Shown here piece by piece: positions 1 through 12,435 of a stretch of DNA of 64,000 bases. The position numbers and the translations under genes were made by a program. Source of the stretch: Actinomortierella ambigua (lineage: Eukaryota; Mortierellomycota; Mortierellomycetes; Mortierellales; Mortierellaceae). Positions within the stretch are counted from its first letter, which is position 1. Each line of letters begins with the position of its first letter. The notes under the pieces are model-generated. The model saw only the letters and a list, made by a program, of their open reading frames with translations, did no database searches and was not told the DNA's origin. Location: assembly GCA_016098155.1 (NCBI GenBank), contig JAAAJB010000092.1:483-64482 (forward strand), given 5' to 3'.

Positions 1-16
1 TTTTTTTGCTAAACAG

Positions 17-601
17 GACTGGCTGGAGAAGCCTCACGTAGACTTTCCCGAGAAACGAAATCGCGAGGTTTGCTTCGAGGTGAGTTGGGCGATCTCCGTG
101 GTACCTGGAAATTTTCCCTATGGGGGATGAATGATTTTCCATTTCGATCAACCTGGGTTTTGAAACACAGCCCGTTTTCGCTGATGTGAGAAATTTAACG
201 AGAAAAATGCCAAGGAGGGGGGAGTTTATTCTTGTTCTGATGTATGCTCACGCTTTCTTTCTTACCAAAAATGTTAGGCGCTCGTCCGACGGTTCGCAGA
301 TGTCCCAAAACAGTCGCTCCATGCGAATATTTCACAGAGCATGGCAGCACTGTTCCATCACGTGAGTGCCAAGCGTCTGGCGCAGATCAAGGCCACGGGT
401 GTGCCCGTACTGGTGCTGACAGGCACCGACGACAAATTTGTGCGCCCCTCGGGATCACAGTATCTGTCCAAGGAGCTGGACTGTCCACTCTTGGTCTTTG
501 AGGGCTCAGGCCATGCTCTGGCTGTCGAGCACAAGTATACCTACTGTCGCTTGCTGGAGGAGATTGTCACAAAGGGCAAGCATGGAGATTACAAGATATA
601 A
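17..601 (+). CDS. alpha/beta hydrolase fold protein, 3' end only (5' part lies outside the window)
   Basis: Two exons are visible: 17-79, following an acceptor CAG at 14-16 and ending at donor GTGAGT (80), and 338-601, following TTTCACAG and ending in TAA. The join keeps phase 0. The last exon has the C-terminal pattern of alpha/beta hydrolases: a beta-strand VPVLVLTGTDD, whose Asp is the usual acid of the catalytic triad, then FEGSGHAL, whose His is the usual catalytic base. The nucleophile elbow must lie in upstream exons. Substrate cannot be inferred. An AATAAA at 625-630 just after the stop is a likely polyadenylation signal. The 3' neighbour is convergent. The fold is fairly sure, but the exact acceptor of the last exon is less so because other AGs exist nearby. 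Confidence 0.72.
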
Positions 602-681
602 ATGAACTTCTTATTTTACCCCCAAATAAAGAAGAGAATAATAAAAAATTGCCCTGTAGTTTTTTTTAGTTTGAAGTAACA

Positions 682-2208
682 CTATCCCGCTGTGATCTTC
701 TTCAAGACGTTGGTGACCGTCTGCTTGGGCGACGAATCATTCGCCGTATTCAGATGATCCCACGATCGTGGTGCAAGGGCAACGGGCAAGATCCAAGTGG
801 CCGACAGAACGACACCCTTGCCTTCATCCTCGGCCTTGATGACGGCCCATTGGAAACCAACCCAGGCCGAGATGATCTTGGTCAGCGGCGCCAGCGCAGC
901 CAAGCCAGGGACGCCCGCAATCGCACCCGATAGGAACCCAAAGAAGATTTGGCTTGTGTTGGCCGCCCGCTGCAGCTTGCTCATGCAGCTATGCGGCACG
1001 TAAATCTCGTACCCCCACCAATAAGTGTACGCGCTGATCGTGTGTGTCGGTGGCGCCGCCAGCTGCGCCACAATCTGCTTGCTGAGCGAGTTGATCGTCG
1101 ACACCAGCGTCGCCTTAGCGTCCTTGTCCTTGGTCACCACCGCCTTGCTGCTGCTGTTGCTGCCGCTACCGGATTTTTTGTTGGTCAGGGATGCCTTGGA
1201 TGACTTTTTGCTGGCTTTGGCCGAACCCGTCGTCGTCGTCGTCGTGGTAGGCATGTTGGCAGCCAGGATGGCGGCGGCGGCCTCGGCCAGTCGTTCCGCA
1301 GATGACTTTTTGGTGGCCGTAGGTGCTTGTTGGGGTGTAGATGCCACAGGAATAGAGAGGCCGTCCTTGGAAGTGGCCAGTGCCGTCTTGCTGTCATTGG
1401 TGGCTTTGGCTCCAAAGAACCATGATGAGCTCCTTTCTGGCTTCTTCGCCGCTGCTGCCTCGGACTTCTCCGCCTCCGAAAGATCCTGTTCGGTCACCGT
1501 GATGGAGGATAGGAGAGACGTGAACGAGACAGCCCACCAGGACGAAGGTGAGTGAATCGACTCTGGATCGATCAATCCTGTCTCTTGTTCGTTGCTAAGC
1601 CGCCCTGATCGTTTCCTGCTGACCTTCTTCCAGTCGTCCAGAGCTTCCTTTTTGCCGTCCTGTGGTGGTGGTGGTGGTGGTGAAGAAGATCCATCTTGGC
1701 GACTCGCTTGACGACTGTGCTCCTTCTTAAACTCGGCTATGGTGGGATCCGGCATCGCCTTGAGGATGGCAATCACCTCGTTGACCTGCGATGGCGGTGC
1801 CTTCTGCAAGGCCTTGACGACCTTCTTCTTGCGCACTGTGTCTACATGGGCACTGTGATCGGAGCCTAGTTTGTTTGGTTTCCGCGAGGAAGAGGACGGT
1901 GAGGACGACGTACTGGCAGACTCGATCGCCTCGTTGAACATGGCGAACCAGTCGGCCAAGAAGAGGGTATAGGAGAAGGCCTCGCCGACGCTCAGGCCGG
2001 AGGGCTCTTCATTGGGTGGTGGTGGCGGAGAAAGGGTCTTTTTGGATTTTTTTGTGGTGGTGGTGGTAGTGGTGGTCTTCTTTGGCTTCTTTTCAGTGCA
2101 AGGATGAGAACTGGACTTGGACTTGGCATGTCCCTCGATAGCGTCCAGTTTGTTCTGTGAACGCTTTGCCTTAAGGGTTTTGTACTTTTCCATCAGGGAG
2201 GTGGTCAT
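682..2208 (-). CDS. hypothetical Lys/Ser-rich protein with a hydrophobic C-terminal region
   Basis: A single uninterrupted frame encodes 508 residues. The ATG at 2208 (MTTSLMEKY) is chosen because the reading frame further upstream has only a TTG. The N-terminal two thirds are low-complexity: Lys/Thr/Ser stretches, a Thr-rich run followed by PPPPP, a Pro run near the middle, and many Ser/Lys blocks. Roughly residues 410-490 are different: few charges, Trp/Tyr-rich (YTYWWGYEIYVP), then a Gly/Ala/Leu segment (FFGFLSGAIAGVPGLAALAP) and a second apolar stretch. This could be one or two membrane-associated helices or a compact domain. I recognise no family. A GA run at 2253-2291 lies just upstream of the start, in the leader or promoter. 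Confidence 0.7.
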   Translation of the reverse strand: MTTSLMEKYKTLKAKRSQNKLDAIEGHAKSKSSSHPCTEKKPKKTTTTTTTTKKSKKTLSPPPPPNEEPSGLSVGEAFSYTLFLADWFAMFNEAIESASTSSSPSSSSRKPNKLGSDHSAHVDTVRKKKVVKALQKAPPSQVNEVIAILKAMPDPTIAEFKKEHSRQASRQDGSSSPPPPPPQDGKKEALDDWKKVSRKRSGRLSNEQETGLIDPESIHSPSSWWAVSFTSLLSSITVTEQDLSEAEKSEAAAAKKPERSSSWFFGAKATNDSKTALATSKDGLSIPVASTPQQAPTATKKSSAERLAEAAAAILAANMPTTTTTTTGSAKASKKSSKASLTNKKSGSGSNSSSKAVVTKDKDAKATLVSTINSLSKQIVAQLAAPPTHTISAYTYWWGYEIYVPHSCMSKLQRAANTSQIFFGFLSGAIAGVPGLAALAPLTKIISAWVGFQWAVIKAEDEGKGVVLSATWILPVALAPRSWDHLNTANDSSPKQTVTNVLKKITAG

Positions 2209-2250
2209 GTTGTTCAGGGGTTGGTTGCACAATGAGGCAAGGCAAGAGAG

Positions 2251-2252
<2 letters not shown>

Positions 2253-2291
<39 letters not shown>
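2253..2291. repeat. (GA)n microsatellite
   Basis: Nearly perfect GA dinucleotide run immediately upstream of the start of the gene at 682-2208. Similar runs sit at about 2808-2821 and 3116-3155. Confidence 0.95.
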
Positions 2292-2294
<3 letters not shown>

Positions 2295-2540
2295 CAGAAT
2301 GTGTGCGTTGGATGTGCTACGGTTGACAAAGTGGAGCTTGATGTATGATCCAAAGGTGGAATGGGTATTGAAGGCCAAGAAGAGGGGTTGTTGGAGAGGA
2401 CGTTGGATTAAATACTCCACCGACTGCCCAGCCCAGATTTTAATACCAGGCATTGTCCTGGAACGAACCCTGTTGATGGGAGTTCGCACGACGTATCGTT
2501 GTCATTGGTGTGCCCGAGTCTACTTCCTCCATTCCCGATC

Positions 2541-2953
2541 TCATTTGTTAAAAAAGAACACTATGCAAAGGCCTGACACACCCTCTACCACTCCTGCAGC
2601 AGCATGCAATGATTGATAGCATCGGATTGGAGTGTTTGAAGAGCTTCCATTCCTCTGGCACATGGCACAGCAAGTGTACGTAGCTTCTTCGATGTGGTCG
2701 ACTCTCTTGCCAAGTACTTTTTTTTTTCCCGCAGGGCAGGAGAAAAAATGTACGCTTCTGTCACTCTCTTTGCCGTGTGCTGTGTATTTGTGTATGTGTG
2801 CGGGAGAGAGAGAGAGAGAGAGTTGTTGTGCATGTATGTCAATATCCCCTTACCTGTGATGAGGTCCCGGATCGTATGTGCCAGCCCAACATTCCAGTTT
2901 TCCTCGTCTTCTTTCTTCTGCGAGGCAGAGCGAAACAAGTCACGAAAAACCAT
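2541..2953 (-). CDS. possible small two-exon gene, 50 residues, unknown
   Basis: Exon 1 would be 2854-2953 (ATG at 2953, MVFRDLFRSASQ...) ending at donor GTAAGG. Exon 2 would be 2541-2593 after the acceptor CTGCTGCAG. The join keeps frame and gives 50 residues: a charged N-terminal part (KKEDEENW), then a segment resembling an amphipathic helix (LAHTIRDLITG), then an apolar end (GLCIVFFFNK). It could be a tail-anchored micro-protein. Alternatively the first exon could begin at 2969 behind an acceptor and belong to a longer, unseen transcript. No family recognised. The donor is good and the exon is not low-complexity, unlike its surroundings, but there is no independent support. Confidence 0.3.
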
Positions 2954-5900
2954 GACTCGTAATCTTTTTCTGTTGGGAATGCTCAAAGTGTAAAAGATAC
3001 TGGTAATTGATGAGCTTGCTCAGTTTGGATGGTACCCGGGTCGAAAAAAAGGTAGAGTTATCGAGCTGCGATGACTCGACGTGACAATGGTGTTATCGCT
3101 GACGGAAGGTGGACGGAGAGAGAGAGAGAGTAGAGAGAGAGAGAGAGAGAGAGAGGAGGGGAGGGGCGGGGAAAGCAGTGAGGCGAGAAAGTAGAGGAAG
3201 ACGGGTCAAATGTGCACTACTTTTGAAGTCTTGTTCATGAAGGGCACATGGGGGACACGACACCCCTATTTTCCCTCGACAACCGTCTCTCTCTTTCCCT
3301 TTCCCGCGTTGGCTTATGTGCGGGAAGGGAGAGTACAATCCTCCAGTGACCCAACCCAAAGACAATCATCCTCCCCCTCCCCCTTTCCCCTTTTTTTCTC
3401 GGATGGCTCCTTTTTGTATGCTCTATGCGACGTATTCTCCCCTATTTCGCCCCTCTATGACCATCTGATCGAGGGATGTGTAGCCTATGCATTGCCCTCG
3501 CTTCTGTTATGTATGGGATCTTGCAATCATGCACCTACTTCTACCTCTTTCTCTTCGCCCTCACAGCCAATACCCAATAATACACTTTCAACACCTCTGT
3601 CCTACATACAAGTATCAGAGAAGAGACCTTGAGCACTGCAGATCTACACCGCCTCATCTATGTATATTTCTAGGGGCCATACAAGATCCTCTTTCCCTCT
3701 TAGCGTTGCGCTTACTCCGTTTCTTTCTCACCCGCGAACGACGCTACTACTGGATATCGAGAAATTAGCCCACCATTCTATGAAAATTGTCACTCTCCTC
3801 AATCTGGCTCCTACCTATTTGTGAATCCATACATACCAATACCAACTTACTGACGACGTAGAAGGATAGGTTGAGATGGGTGCAGCTTCCCCCTCGTAAG
3901 AATAATGTGTACCCTTTTTGTGCTCCTTAAACTCCTTTCCACGCGATGGTCTCCTCTCACTCATTTCTCCTTTCTGAGCTCCGGATGTCCCGACCCCTTC
4001 ATTCCACAGTACCAGAGAACAAACGAATAAACGAATACCGTTCGATCATGATCCTTTTTTTTTTTTGTATTTGCATTTGTATTGTATTGTATTTGTTCTT
4101 TTTATTGTACGTGTGCGTGTTTATGTGTATGAATGCGAAAGTGTTTTTTACATCTGTATCCGGATTCACTGTCTCCTCTCTTTCTAGCACCCCCTTTCTT
4201 CTTCACTCCCCTCAATCTCCTCAATGTTCATTTCACGGCAACCACTTTCAGCTCCTTGGACGCCATCTGTCCACTGTTTACAGACGATCCTGTACCAACG
4301 TTTGCTCCAAGGGTCAGAAAACTTCCTTTTGCACATTTTCTCTATCTCCCCCCCCCCTCTCTATCTCTCTCACTTTTTTTCATGTAGTTCGTTTACGTGA
4401 TGACTCCTTTCTTCTTTTTTTTTCGCTTTGCAGTAGGCGGAGTGCGTTCATTCACGCACATTCACGCGCGTTGTGTTTGCTTACTCCTAAATATGCTGGA
4501 GAAGAGTGGATAACTCCAAAGGCGGGTTGCAGCTGGACTCACGCTCCGGACACTCGCTTTTTTTTTAGAATGAGGAGACCTGTGAATTTCGTCTCATGCT
4601 CATTGCCATTCTACCACACACCCACCATTCACCATCGAGTCTCACTTGCAGCAGGCAGTTGACGTTAGTTGTATATATATTTCAGGTACAGGACCTCAGA
4701 GTGGACACAGACGACGCGGCGCCGCTGACTGATCCTTCCCTCCCTTTCCATCACCATCAATTTTGAGTTTCAGAAGAAACTGGGGCGCAGACATCTGTTG
4801 CACTGTCGTGGGAGGGGCCGCAAGCAACAGAGACCGTGCTCAGCTGCGTGCCCTTTCCCGCCGCCCACCTGCCCCCTCCTTCGCTCTTTCTTTTCACATC
4901 TCCCCCTCATCCCCTTCCTTACTTCCTTCCTCCCTTCCCTCCTTCACGGCCCACCATCTTTTATCGTCGCAAAGTCTGTTGGGCAGAAATATTTCTGTCG
5001 TTGTTGACAGTTTTGCTTGATCTCCCTACTTCCCTTTTTTTGTTGTCTTTTCTTCTCTCTTCCACACCTACTCTGATGAAGTACATGCGTTGTCGGCAGC
5101 CACTGACCGTCTCTCCCTCCACCCGTCTTCGCTTGTCTACCGATGCAAATAAAAGAGCGGAGGTGGCTGCAGAGCATCCATTCGTCGAAGTATTCCCCTA
5201 TTTCGTTTGTATTCTCTCTCTCCCCTCTGTTTTTTTCGTTACTCTATCCTTAACTGTGCGGAACAATAGACATCAAGTGCCTATTGTAAACAAAATCAAA
5301 AAGGGAAGCAACCCTTATATTCATAATCTATGCGACATTGGGATTGCTACTCAAGAGCCACGTTTTCTTCCGCTGTGTTTTTGATTGCTTCATGCACCTA
5401 GCCTTTCTTTTGTCTCTTTCTTTTTCTTTACCTCCCTTTTCCCATCTGTTTCCTTGTCCCTACCCGAACTCACTCTCTTCCCTCTTTTTTCTTAATTTCC
5501 TTGTCGGGTACTGGTTGCCGGCGACTTTCTAGGCAAGATTGCATGGTTCTCGCTCGTGCCACCACCGCCGTTCACTAGAACACCCCTGCTTCGTGTGCAT
5601 CCCACTCGTTTTTTTCCCGTCCCTAATTCAAAACCCTGCCGCCTTTTGGTTCTGTGACGCATCCCGATCTCCCTCTTTCTCTTGCCTTCTCGCTCGCTCG
5701 CTCTGTAAAGCGGGCTACCTTGTCAGCCACCCAGCCCACCCTCAACTTGCTCTGGCCGTGCATTTCTCCCCGTCATAACACTGCACACGCCCTTCACACC
5801 CTTCGTCATCGTCAGGCTCTCTATTTGCCTCCAACTCCTTTGGCCTTTTTGTTTTCCTCGTCCCTTTTCTCCTTTTCTCCCTTTCGCATCTAGCTCACTT

Positions 5901-5991
5901 TCTCTCGCCCCCCCCCCCCTTCTGTCAAATCTTGGGCCACAACTCAGCCGCCCCTTTGCTCCCAGACCTTTAGTTTTCCATCGCCATTTGC
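2954..5991. other. gene-poor stretch, pyrimidine-rich; probable promoter and leader of the 5992 gene
   Basis: About 3 kb of CT-rich, low-complexity sequence with GA/CT runs and many short random open frames. From about 4690 onward (after a TATATATATTT motif near 4671-4682) the plus strand is strongly C/T-rich, which is typical of a long fungal 5' leader running into the ATG at 5992. I see no conserved coding segment or RNA gene. Confidence 0.5.
3116..3155. repeat. (GA)n microsatellite
   Basis: Interrupted GA repeat in the intergenic region. Confidence 0.9.
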
Positions 5992-8900
5992 ATGCCTGAC
6001 CCCGAGATCCACACAGAAGAAGGGCCACTGGTAGGGCAATATGAGCGGAGTTCTGTGAACGTATATGGAGCAGAGGAGTACGTCAATGGTGGTGGATATA
6101 ATCCGCAACGAGAGCACCATGCCCAGCCATTCCCCAATGCCAAAAGGGACCTCAACTACACAATGCTAAGGAACTCTCCTCAGCCCAGTTACGCAGAGAA
6201 TTCACATGAGCGAGCTACGGACGATGCGGTCCACGCTCTAACCTCATTATCAGAGCCGTTTGTCCTTGATAAGAGGCCAAGCACCGCAGCTGTGTTGTCC
6301 AAGAGCCCAGGCTCAACCGCCATCAAGGAAGGTGGTCTGATCGAGAGGATTCTCTCTTCGGACACTGACTCGGCCAATCTGTACCTACCACCGCCTTCCC
6401 TTTCTCCGACCCAGTCTCCGTCGGCGCCATATCACTATCGTACTACAGCGACCTCCTCCCCTATGGTACTATCCTCAACTCTTTCGGCATCATCGACCAC
6501 TACGTCCTCCCATAGTAGTGCCGTCAGGAAGGAATTGCGGGATCTAAACGATGTCCATGCACCACCTCTGGCACCCATTCCAGGAACAACTCGCTTGCCT
6601 CCCCTGCAATCGACATTTTCATCCTCCATCGGTCTAAGACACTCACCTCCTGCACGACTGCAATCTGTAAGTTTCAACAGAGAGGGAGAGAAAGGGAGAG
6701 AGAGGGATGGCGAGAGAGAAAGAGAGATGAAGAGAGTGAGAATGAGAGAGAATGTGAGAGAGAAACAGCAAGAGAAAAAGGCAGAGGCATAGACAGTGGG
6801 TGTGAGAGCGAGAGAAAGAAGAACCATTGTTGGGCTATGTTTCGATGGCCAATGAGGAACGATATATACCATCCATCTTTTTTTTTTTCTTGCATGATCA
6901 CCCAACCACGGCCACGGAAAAGGAGTAAAAACATGCTGGTGTAGACACAAGAACCAATATGACATCGCCCTTGCTGACCCAAAACCAAAAAAAAAAAAAA
7001 ACTATTCCTGGATTCTGTTTGTTCTGATCTTCGCCTGTCGCGCGCGGGGGGTCTACAACACTCTAGCTCTCTGTGCTGCTAAAAGACCGACTCTCCCTGG
7101 CTTCACTCCAGACATCTGAGCATGCACAGGGAAGGGTCAGTTTGCCCCCACTCCGTCCACCAACGGACACTGAGGGCATGGCTCAAGGTCGTGACAATCA
7201 AGCCCATTTTCCTTCCCCTGCTTCTCCTGGGATAGATCAGGATCAACATGGCAATTCACTGCAGCAACAACAGCATCATCATCAACAACAACAGCAGCAG
7301 CAACAGGCGCCTCGTCAGCAACCCCTTCCGCACCGGCAGGAAGATCCACATCCCCTTCTTCGTAGCATTTCGTCCCCTACACTGCATCAACAAAAAATGT
7401 TTTCGACTGCAGAAACAATGTTGGCTGCAAGGGACAGTGGGTATGCTCGACAAGATTCTCGTCCGACGTCTGCCACTCCTGCTCCTTCGTCACAATATGC
7501 AGGAGGTATGTTCGGACATTGGGAGTCGCAACGAACTACGAGCCCTATCCCCTTTCCATCCCAACATCAACACCACCACCACCACACCACCACCAACGTC
7601 AGCAGTAACAGTAATAGTACCAGCAATAACAGCCACACACCACCTACCGGTCCCGTGCCTGCCTCCAACCCCTCCCAGTTTGCTCCTGGCTCATTGCAAC
7701 GAAGCAATCTGGAAGAGACCCGCCAATCGCACCACGCTGAACTCGACTCAGAGCCTGTGGAGCTCCACCATCATGCCCTTCCTCCTCACCAGCGCCGCTC
7801 AAACCCAGTTCTCGACACCCTCTACAAGCCTAGGCGCAAGAACAGTAAGAGGACCATGTCGGCAGGGAGTGCCTTGTCCACTGCCTCCTTTGGTGCGCCT
7901 CCACCCAATGCTCTTCCTATTGACACAGCCACCCTCATGACCAAGGATGCTGAAGGAAACGAATTGATGCTTTCCGATCGAGGCTTACTCCTCAAGACAC
8001 AGATACCCAAAAAGGGTAGACCCATTACCAAGCATACGTCTGTTGCAACCTCGGTGACCACAGCCCACATCCTCGCCTCATCCTTGCCTACCAACGCGAG
8101 CACTGCATCAGCTAACGCAGGTACCACCCCCGCCACAGCCGCCGTTGCTACAGATCGGTCGACATATCCATTCACGGCTACCGGTCCCTCAACTATCGCA
8201 CATGGACGCCCTCGACTCTATCAAACAGGGCACCAATATCATTCAAGGACAACTGGAGTAGAACAACCACCTTCGCTATCACAGCAACAGCAGCAGAGTC
8301 CACACCCGCCACACCAACCTATTCGACGACGCCCCGGACGACCTCCACTCTCCGCTTCCCTGTCCTCCCCGACGCTGACCAAAAGAGACTCTCCATCGTA
8401 TTCAAAGACATCCCATTTTGGGGATGCTGGGCAGCTGCATCGCACCACTGGATCCACTAACGCCGCAGTCGCAGCTCCTTTGACAAACAGCGCTTCGATA
8501 ACGAGGACGCGTCCGCCACCTCTTCAACTCGCCGCTCTCGGTCGCCCACCACTTTCTCCAGGACTCTACCCACCTGGCCGAGCGACATTTGACTTTACTG
8601 CGCGTCCGCCTCCGCCCCCATCCGGTAGTATGCATCGACCGCCCACAACGCTTACCGCCGGTGCAGGAACAGGAAACACAGCAACAGTCCACCACGACAT
8701 TGGTAATGAATCCACATCGGAGGCACCCTTCAGCGGATACTACTCTTCTCCCGTGGAAGATCACCCACCTTTTACCGCCAGCGGCGGAGGCGAACAGGCT
8801 CCTCAGCCTTCTGCCTCCTATCATGCAGCAGCAACAATAGCAGCACAACCGCCTGTAACGTCGCAAGCGGAGAGCGAAAGCAGTCCTGTTCTTTCCATGT

Positions 8901-11827
8901 TTGCTGAGGGGCACCCCGCCACTCTTAACACCGAGCGCAGGGTGCCTCTGCATGAAGCGATGGACCCCCCACCTCTTCCTCCAGGACAGCGCAGGAGCAG
9001 TGGCGGCATAGGCCATCCCTGCCTGGATAGCCATTCACAGCCACAATGGCCAGTGCCACCCCACCACCAGCGGTCTTCATTCTCGCCACAGTTATCAGGA
9101 ATGCCTAATGGTCAGGGTGGTGGCAACCTAGGTTCAAGGAGTATGAGTCATTTGCACTCAAGGTCGTTGGATAGTCTCGCTGCCTACCAGACGCCGAATC
9201 TTGTTGCATCACCACAAGCAGGTCAGCCCGCTTCTGTGCAATCTCCGCAACAACAATTTCTGCCAGCTTCTCAGAGCAGTACTCCTCAACAACAGCATTC
9301 GCAGCTGCAACAACATCAACATCAATATCAACAACAACAACAACCTCATCATCATCAACTGCACCACCACCTTCAGCAGCACCGCAGGAGCATGGAGGAT
9401 ACAAGACATACTGCTATGACACATGGTCTCCGAACATCTAGTTCAACCTCCAGCTTTGCACCGTCGCCCCGCCGTGCAACTCATGACCATTCAGGGCACT
9501 CAGAAGGCCCCTACCTCTCATCGTCATCGTTGTCATCCTGGGAACGTGGAGGCGTACCCACGTCAGGTAAGCGACCTTGGAAAAATATTGTCCGCTCAAG
9601 AATGAGGTTTGAACCTTGGTTGTTAGAGCCTGACGAAAGTGGCGCTTGTTTTGTTGTTTTTTTAGATTCTGGCTATGGCCCTGAATGGGAGGCTCCGCCG
9701 TATGATCCCCGCCGAGCAACATGGTCGGACTCCCATATGGCCCAGAAGGAGCACGCATCACAGCAGCAACAACCACTACCACCACCACCACAGCCTCATC
9801 ATCACCTATCGTCTCCACAACAACAGCCGTTGCCGACACCTGATGGCAACCGACGACAGTCCATGGAAGGCATCACCGAAACCAATAACAATAGCGGCCG
9901 TGGAGGACCAGGACTGAAGAGACATGAGGCATCACAGCGACAACTTCAAGATGTGGCGTCAGAGCATCAGCAGCGGCAGTATCGCGATCGACCGTGGCCG
10001 GTCGTGGAACCAGAGTACGAGGCGACCAACCACTCAGCAGGAAACATCCGAGCACGACCGGGTTCCGAATCCGAAACTTTAGCAACCTTCTCTGAGCAAC
10101 AGGAACAGCAAGAGCAGCACCAGCAGCAGCACCGTCGAGGATCAAACGTTTCCACGACCACGTCCGTTCCTGTATCGTCGATCGCGTCCAACCACACCAA
10201 CAATGGTGGAAATAATAGTATCGGTGGTGGTGGTGGTAGTGTCAAACGCCACGATATCAAGCCGTATTGTTCACCAATCCTCTTGCGCCCCGTTTCGTTG
10301 CCGTCGTTGCACCACTATACCTCTGATGCTCAACCGGGAGGGGGTGCATCTCGCCATCCTCAGCATCATCCATCTCAGCATCATCATCATCATCATCCCC
10401 AGTATCAAGAGGAGGAAGGAGGGAGCAGTGGTGGCGGCGAAGGACGCCGCCGTGGATCACGAGGCTCTGGCCAGATAGTCAGCGGTGGTGGACATGGCCC
10501 CTATGAGCCTTTCGTGGACGCCTCCAGCCACATGGGGCCACCGCCTCCGGGGCAGCCGCTATTCCTCGCCCACCGCGCTTCGTCCCCTTTGACCCTGCCC
10601 TCGTCGCCTCCACCTCCGAATGCACTACCGTCCATGTCACAACAACAACAGCAGCAACAGTATCATCAGCACCATCAGCACCAACAGCATGCCTCAGCAA
10701 CACCCATCACTGCTACCTCTACTAGCGCCGCCATGGCCATGCACCATCAGCACCAGCACCAGTACCAGTACCAGCACCAGTACCAGCACCAGCAACAGCA
10801 CCAGCACCCGTTCACCCACTCTCCGCCACCCCTGTCGGCGACGTCAACGTCATCGGCACTGTCCATGCAGACGGAGATGACGGCGAGTACTAGTGTTAGC
10901 GGCGCAAGCAGTGTCGCCTGCGTTGGCCCGAGTACAACGACCAGCAGTATCCATTCCTTGATCAACAGGAAGCGCAAGTCAGGAGAGGTAGATGGTGGCT
11001 TTACAGGAGGAGGAGGAGGAGGTCCTAGCCGTCCACCGTCTTCAGCATCTCTTCGCGGAAGCAGTAGGGCCAATGACTTTGGTAGTAGTAGCCACGATTA
11101 TCCTGACGATGACCGCGAAGAGCAGGAAGAGGACAGGCACCAACACCACCACCACCACCACCAACAACACCACCCGCAACATCCACCTTTGTACCACCAC
11201 TACCCAGTCGACAAGAGGGTTGGTTATGATGTGGAGAACAGAGGCGAAGTCAACGGGGACATGCATCACGAGGACCGGGATGGTAGTGGCGACTATAGGG
11301 GAGAAGAGGTAGATGAGGAGGAACACGACGCCGACGACGGTGAGGCACGGGACCCATCACCCTTGGCGGCACCAAAGAAGAAGCCAGCCCACCATCGACA
11401 TTCACTGTCGCAGCCAATCTCGTCGATGCACACCCCACAACAGCAGCAGGGCTATCATCACCAAGCACCGCCACCATTGCACCCACAAGAGCAGCCGCAC
11501 CACCATCATTCTCAACAACAACAGCAACAGCAACCACATCATCAACAGCAGCAGCAGCAGCAGCAGCAGCGACATTCACCGGCGCACGCTCTTCCACATT
11601 ATTCATATCCGCATCCTCCGTCACACGAGCAACAACAACAGCAACAACATCATCATCCTCAAACACCCTCGTCGGATATGACAAGTCAGTCATACTCTCA
11701 GTACCAGCAGTACCAGCACCCTCAACTTCATCATCATCACCAACATCACCACCCCCCTCTGCCATCATCATCCCAGCCCATGGCCTATCCTTCAACTTCT
11801 CACTCACATCCACCTTACCACGGATAG
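5992..11827 (+). CDS. very large Gln/His-rich protein with AT-hook-like motifs; possible transcriptional regulator
   Basis: Predicted exons: 5992-6666 (donor GTAAGT), about 7112-9566 (an acceptor at 7067 or 7130 is equally in frame) and 9666-11827. Length is about 1,763 residues. Most of the protein is disordered-looking: Gln tracts, His tracts, mixed QH runs, Pro, Ser and Gly blocks. Two short basic motifs resemble AT-hooks: KKGRP (coded near 8010) and RRRPGRPPL (near 8323-8350). An acidic patch (DDREEQEED, EEVDEEEHD) lies near 11100-11340. A compact segment with aromatic residues (GYGPEWEAPPYDPRRATW) follows the last intron. No DNA-binding domain I can name is visible, so a nuclear regulatory role is inference from composition. 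The 99-nt intron 9567-9665 contains no stop in frame, so retained and spliced forms would both be translatable. The leader is long. Confidence 0.75.
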
Positions 11828-12435
11828 GTGTGGTTGTTCCCTCCCTCCTCTTCCTTTCTTTCTTTCTTTCTTTTTTTGTGTGTACTTGATACCTTTTGTG
11901 CGTGTGTGTGTGTTTTTTTTTTCATCCGCTGGCGGATTTTTGTTACCAAACATGTAGAATACCTTAGAGCCTTAGAGACTGAACTCTTACATAGTACAAC
12001 CATACAATAATATCGTCTAAAGAGGGGTGTGTGTGTTTTTTTATAGTATCGTAAGTGGTTATCTCTTTTTTTTTGAGGCAGCGAGAAAAGAAACAAAAGG
12101 TCATTATGAAAGAAGAGGAGATGGTATCAGGAGAAGGTGGACATGGCGGGAGTGTTCTAGGGATATTTGCTTGTTTTGGGGAGTGGAGTGAAAAATAGAC
12201 AGAAGAAAAAGCGTTTCGAAAAAAAAAATAAACTGGCAACATGGACAACGAAGTGAGGAAAAAAAAAAGTGAGAATGCAAAGGAATACGAGAGAAAAAAA
12301 AAAAAAAAAAGGCAGAGGTATTATAGATATATGAAGAGGAACGAAGGAAAGAGTGTGCGAGTGGTGGGGGTGGTGGATGGACCCATTCCCAAAACCTTTT
12401 TTCCTCCTCCGTTTTTCCCTTTTTTCCTTTCCCTC
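11828..12435. other. convergent intergenic region
   Basis: T-rich then A/G-rich spacer between two genes that converge. It probably carries both 3' UTRs: AAAAATAAACTGG near 12225-12237 is a candidate plus-strand polyadenylation signal. No other feature seen. Confidence 0.5.

Noticed and set aside
2209..2232. Eight-residue N-terminal extension of the 682-2208 gene
   Set aside because: It would begin with TTG; the first ATG is at 2208 and nuclear fungal genes normally use ATG.
10992..11813. Long antisense frames inside the Gln/His-rich gene
   Set aside because: They are mirror images of CAG/CAC repeats (Val/Leu/Ala/Cys-rich) and not independent genes.
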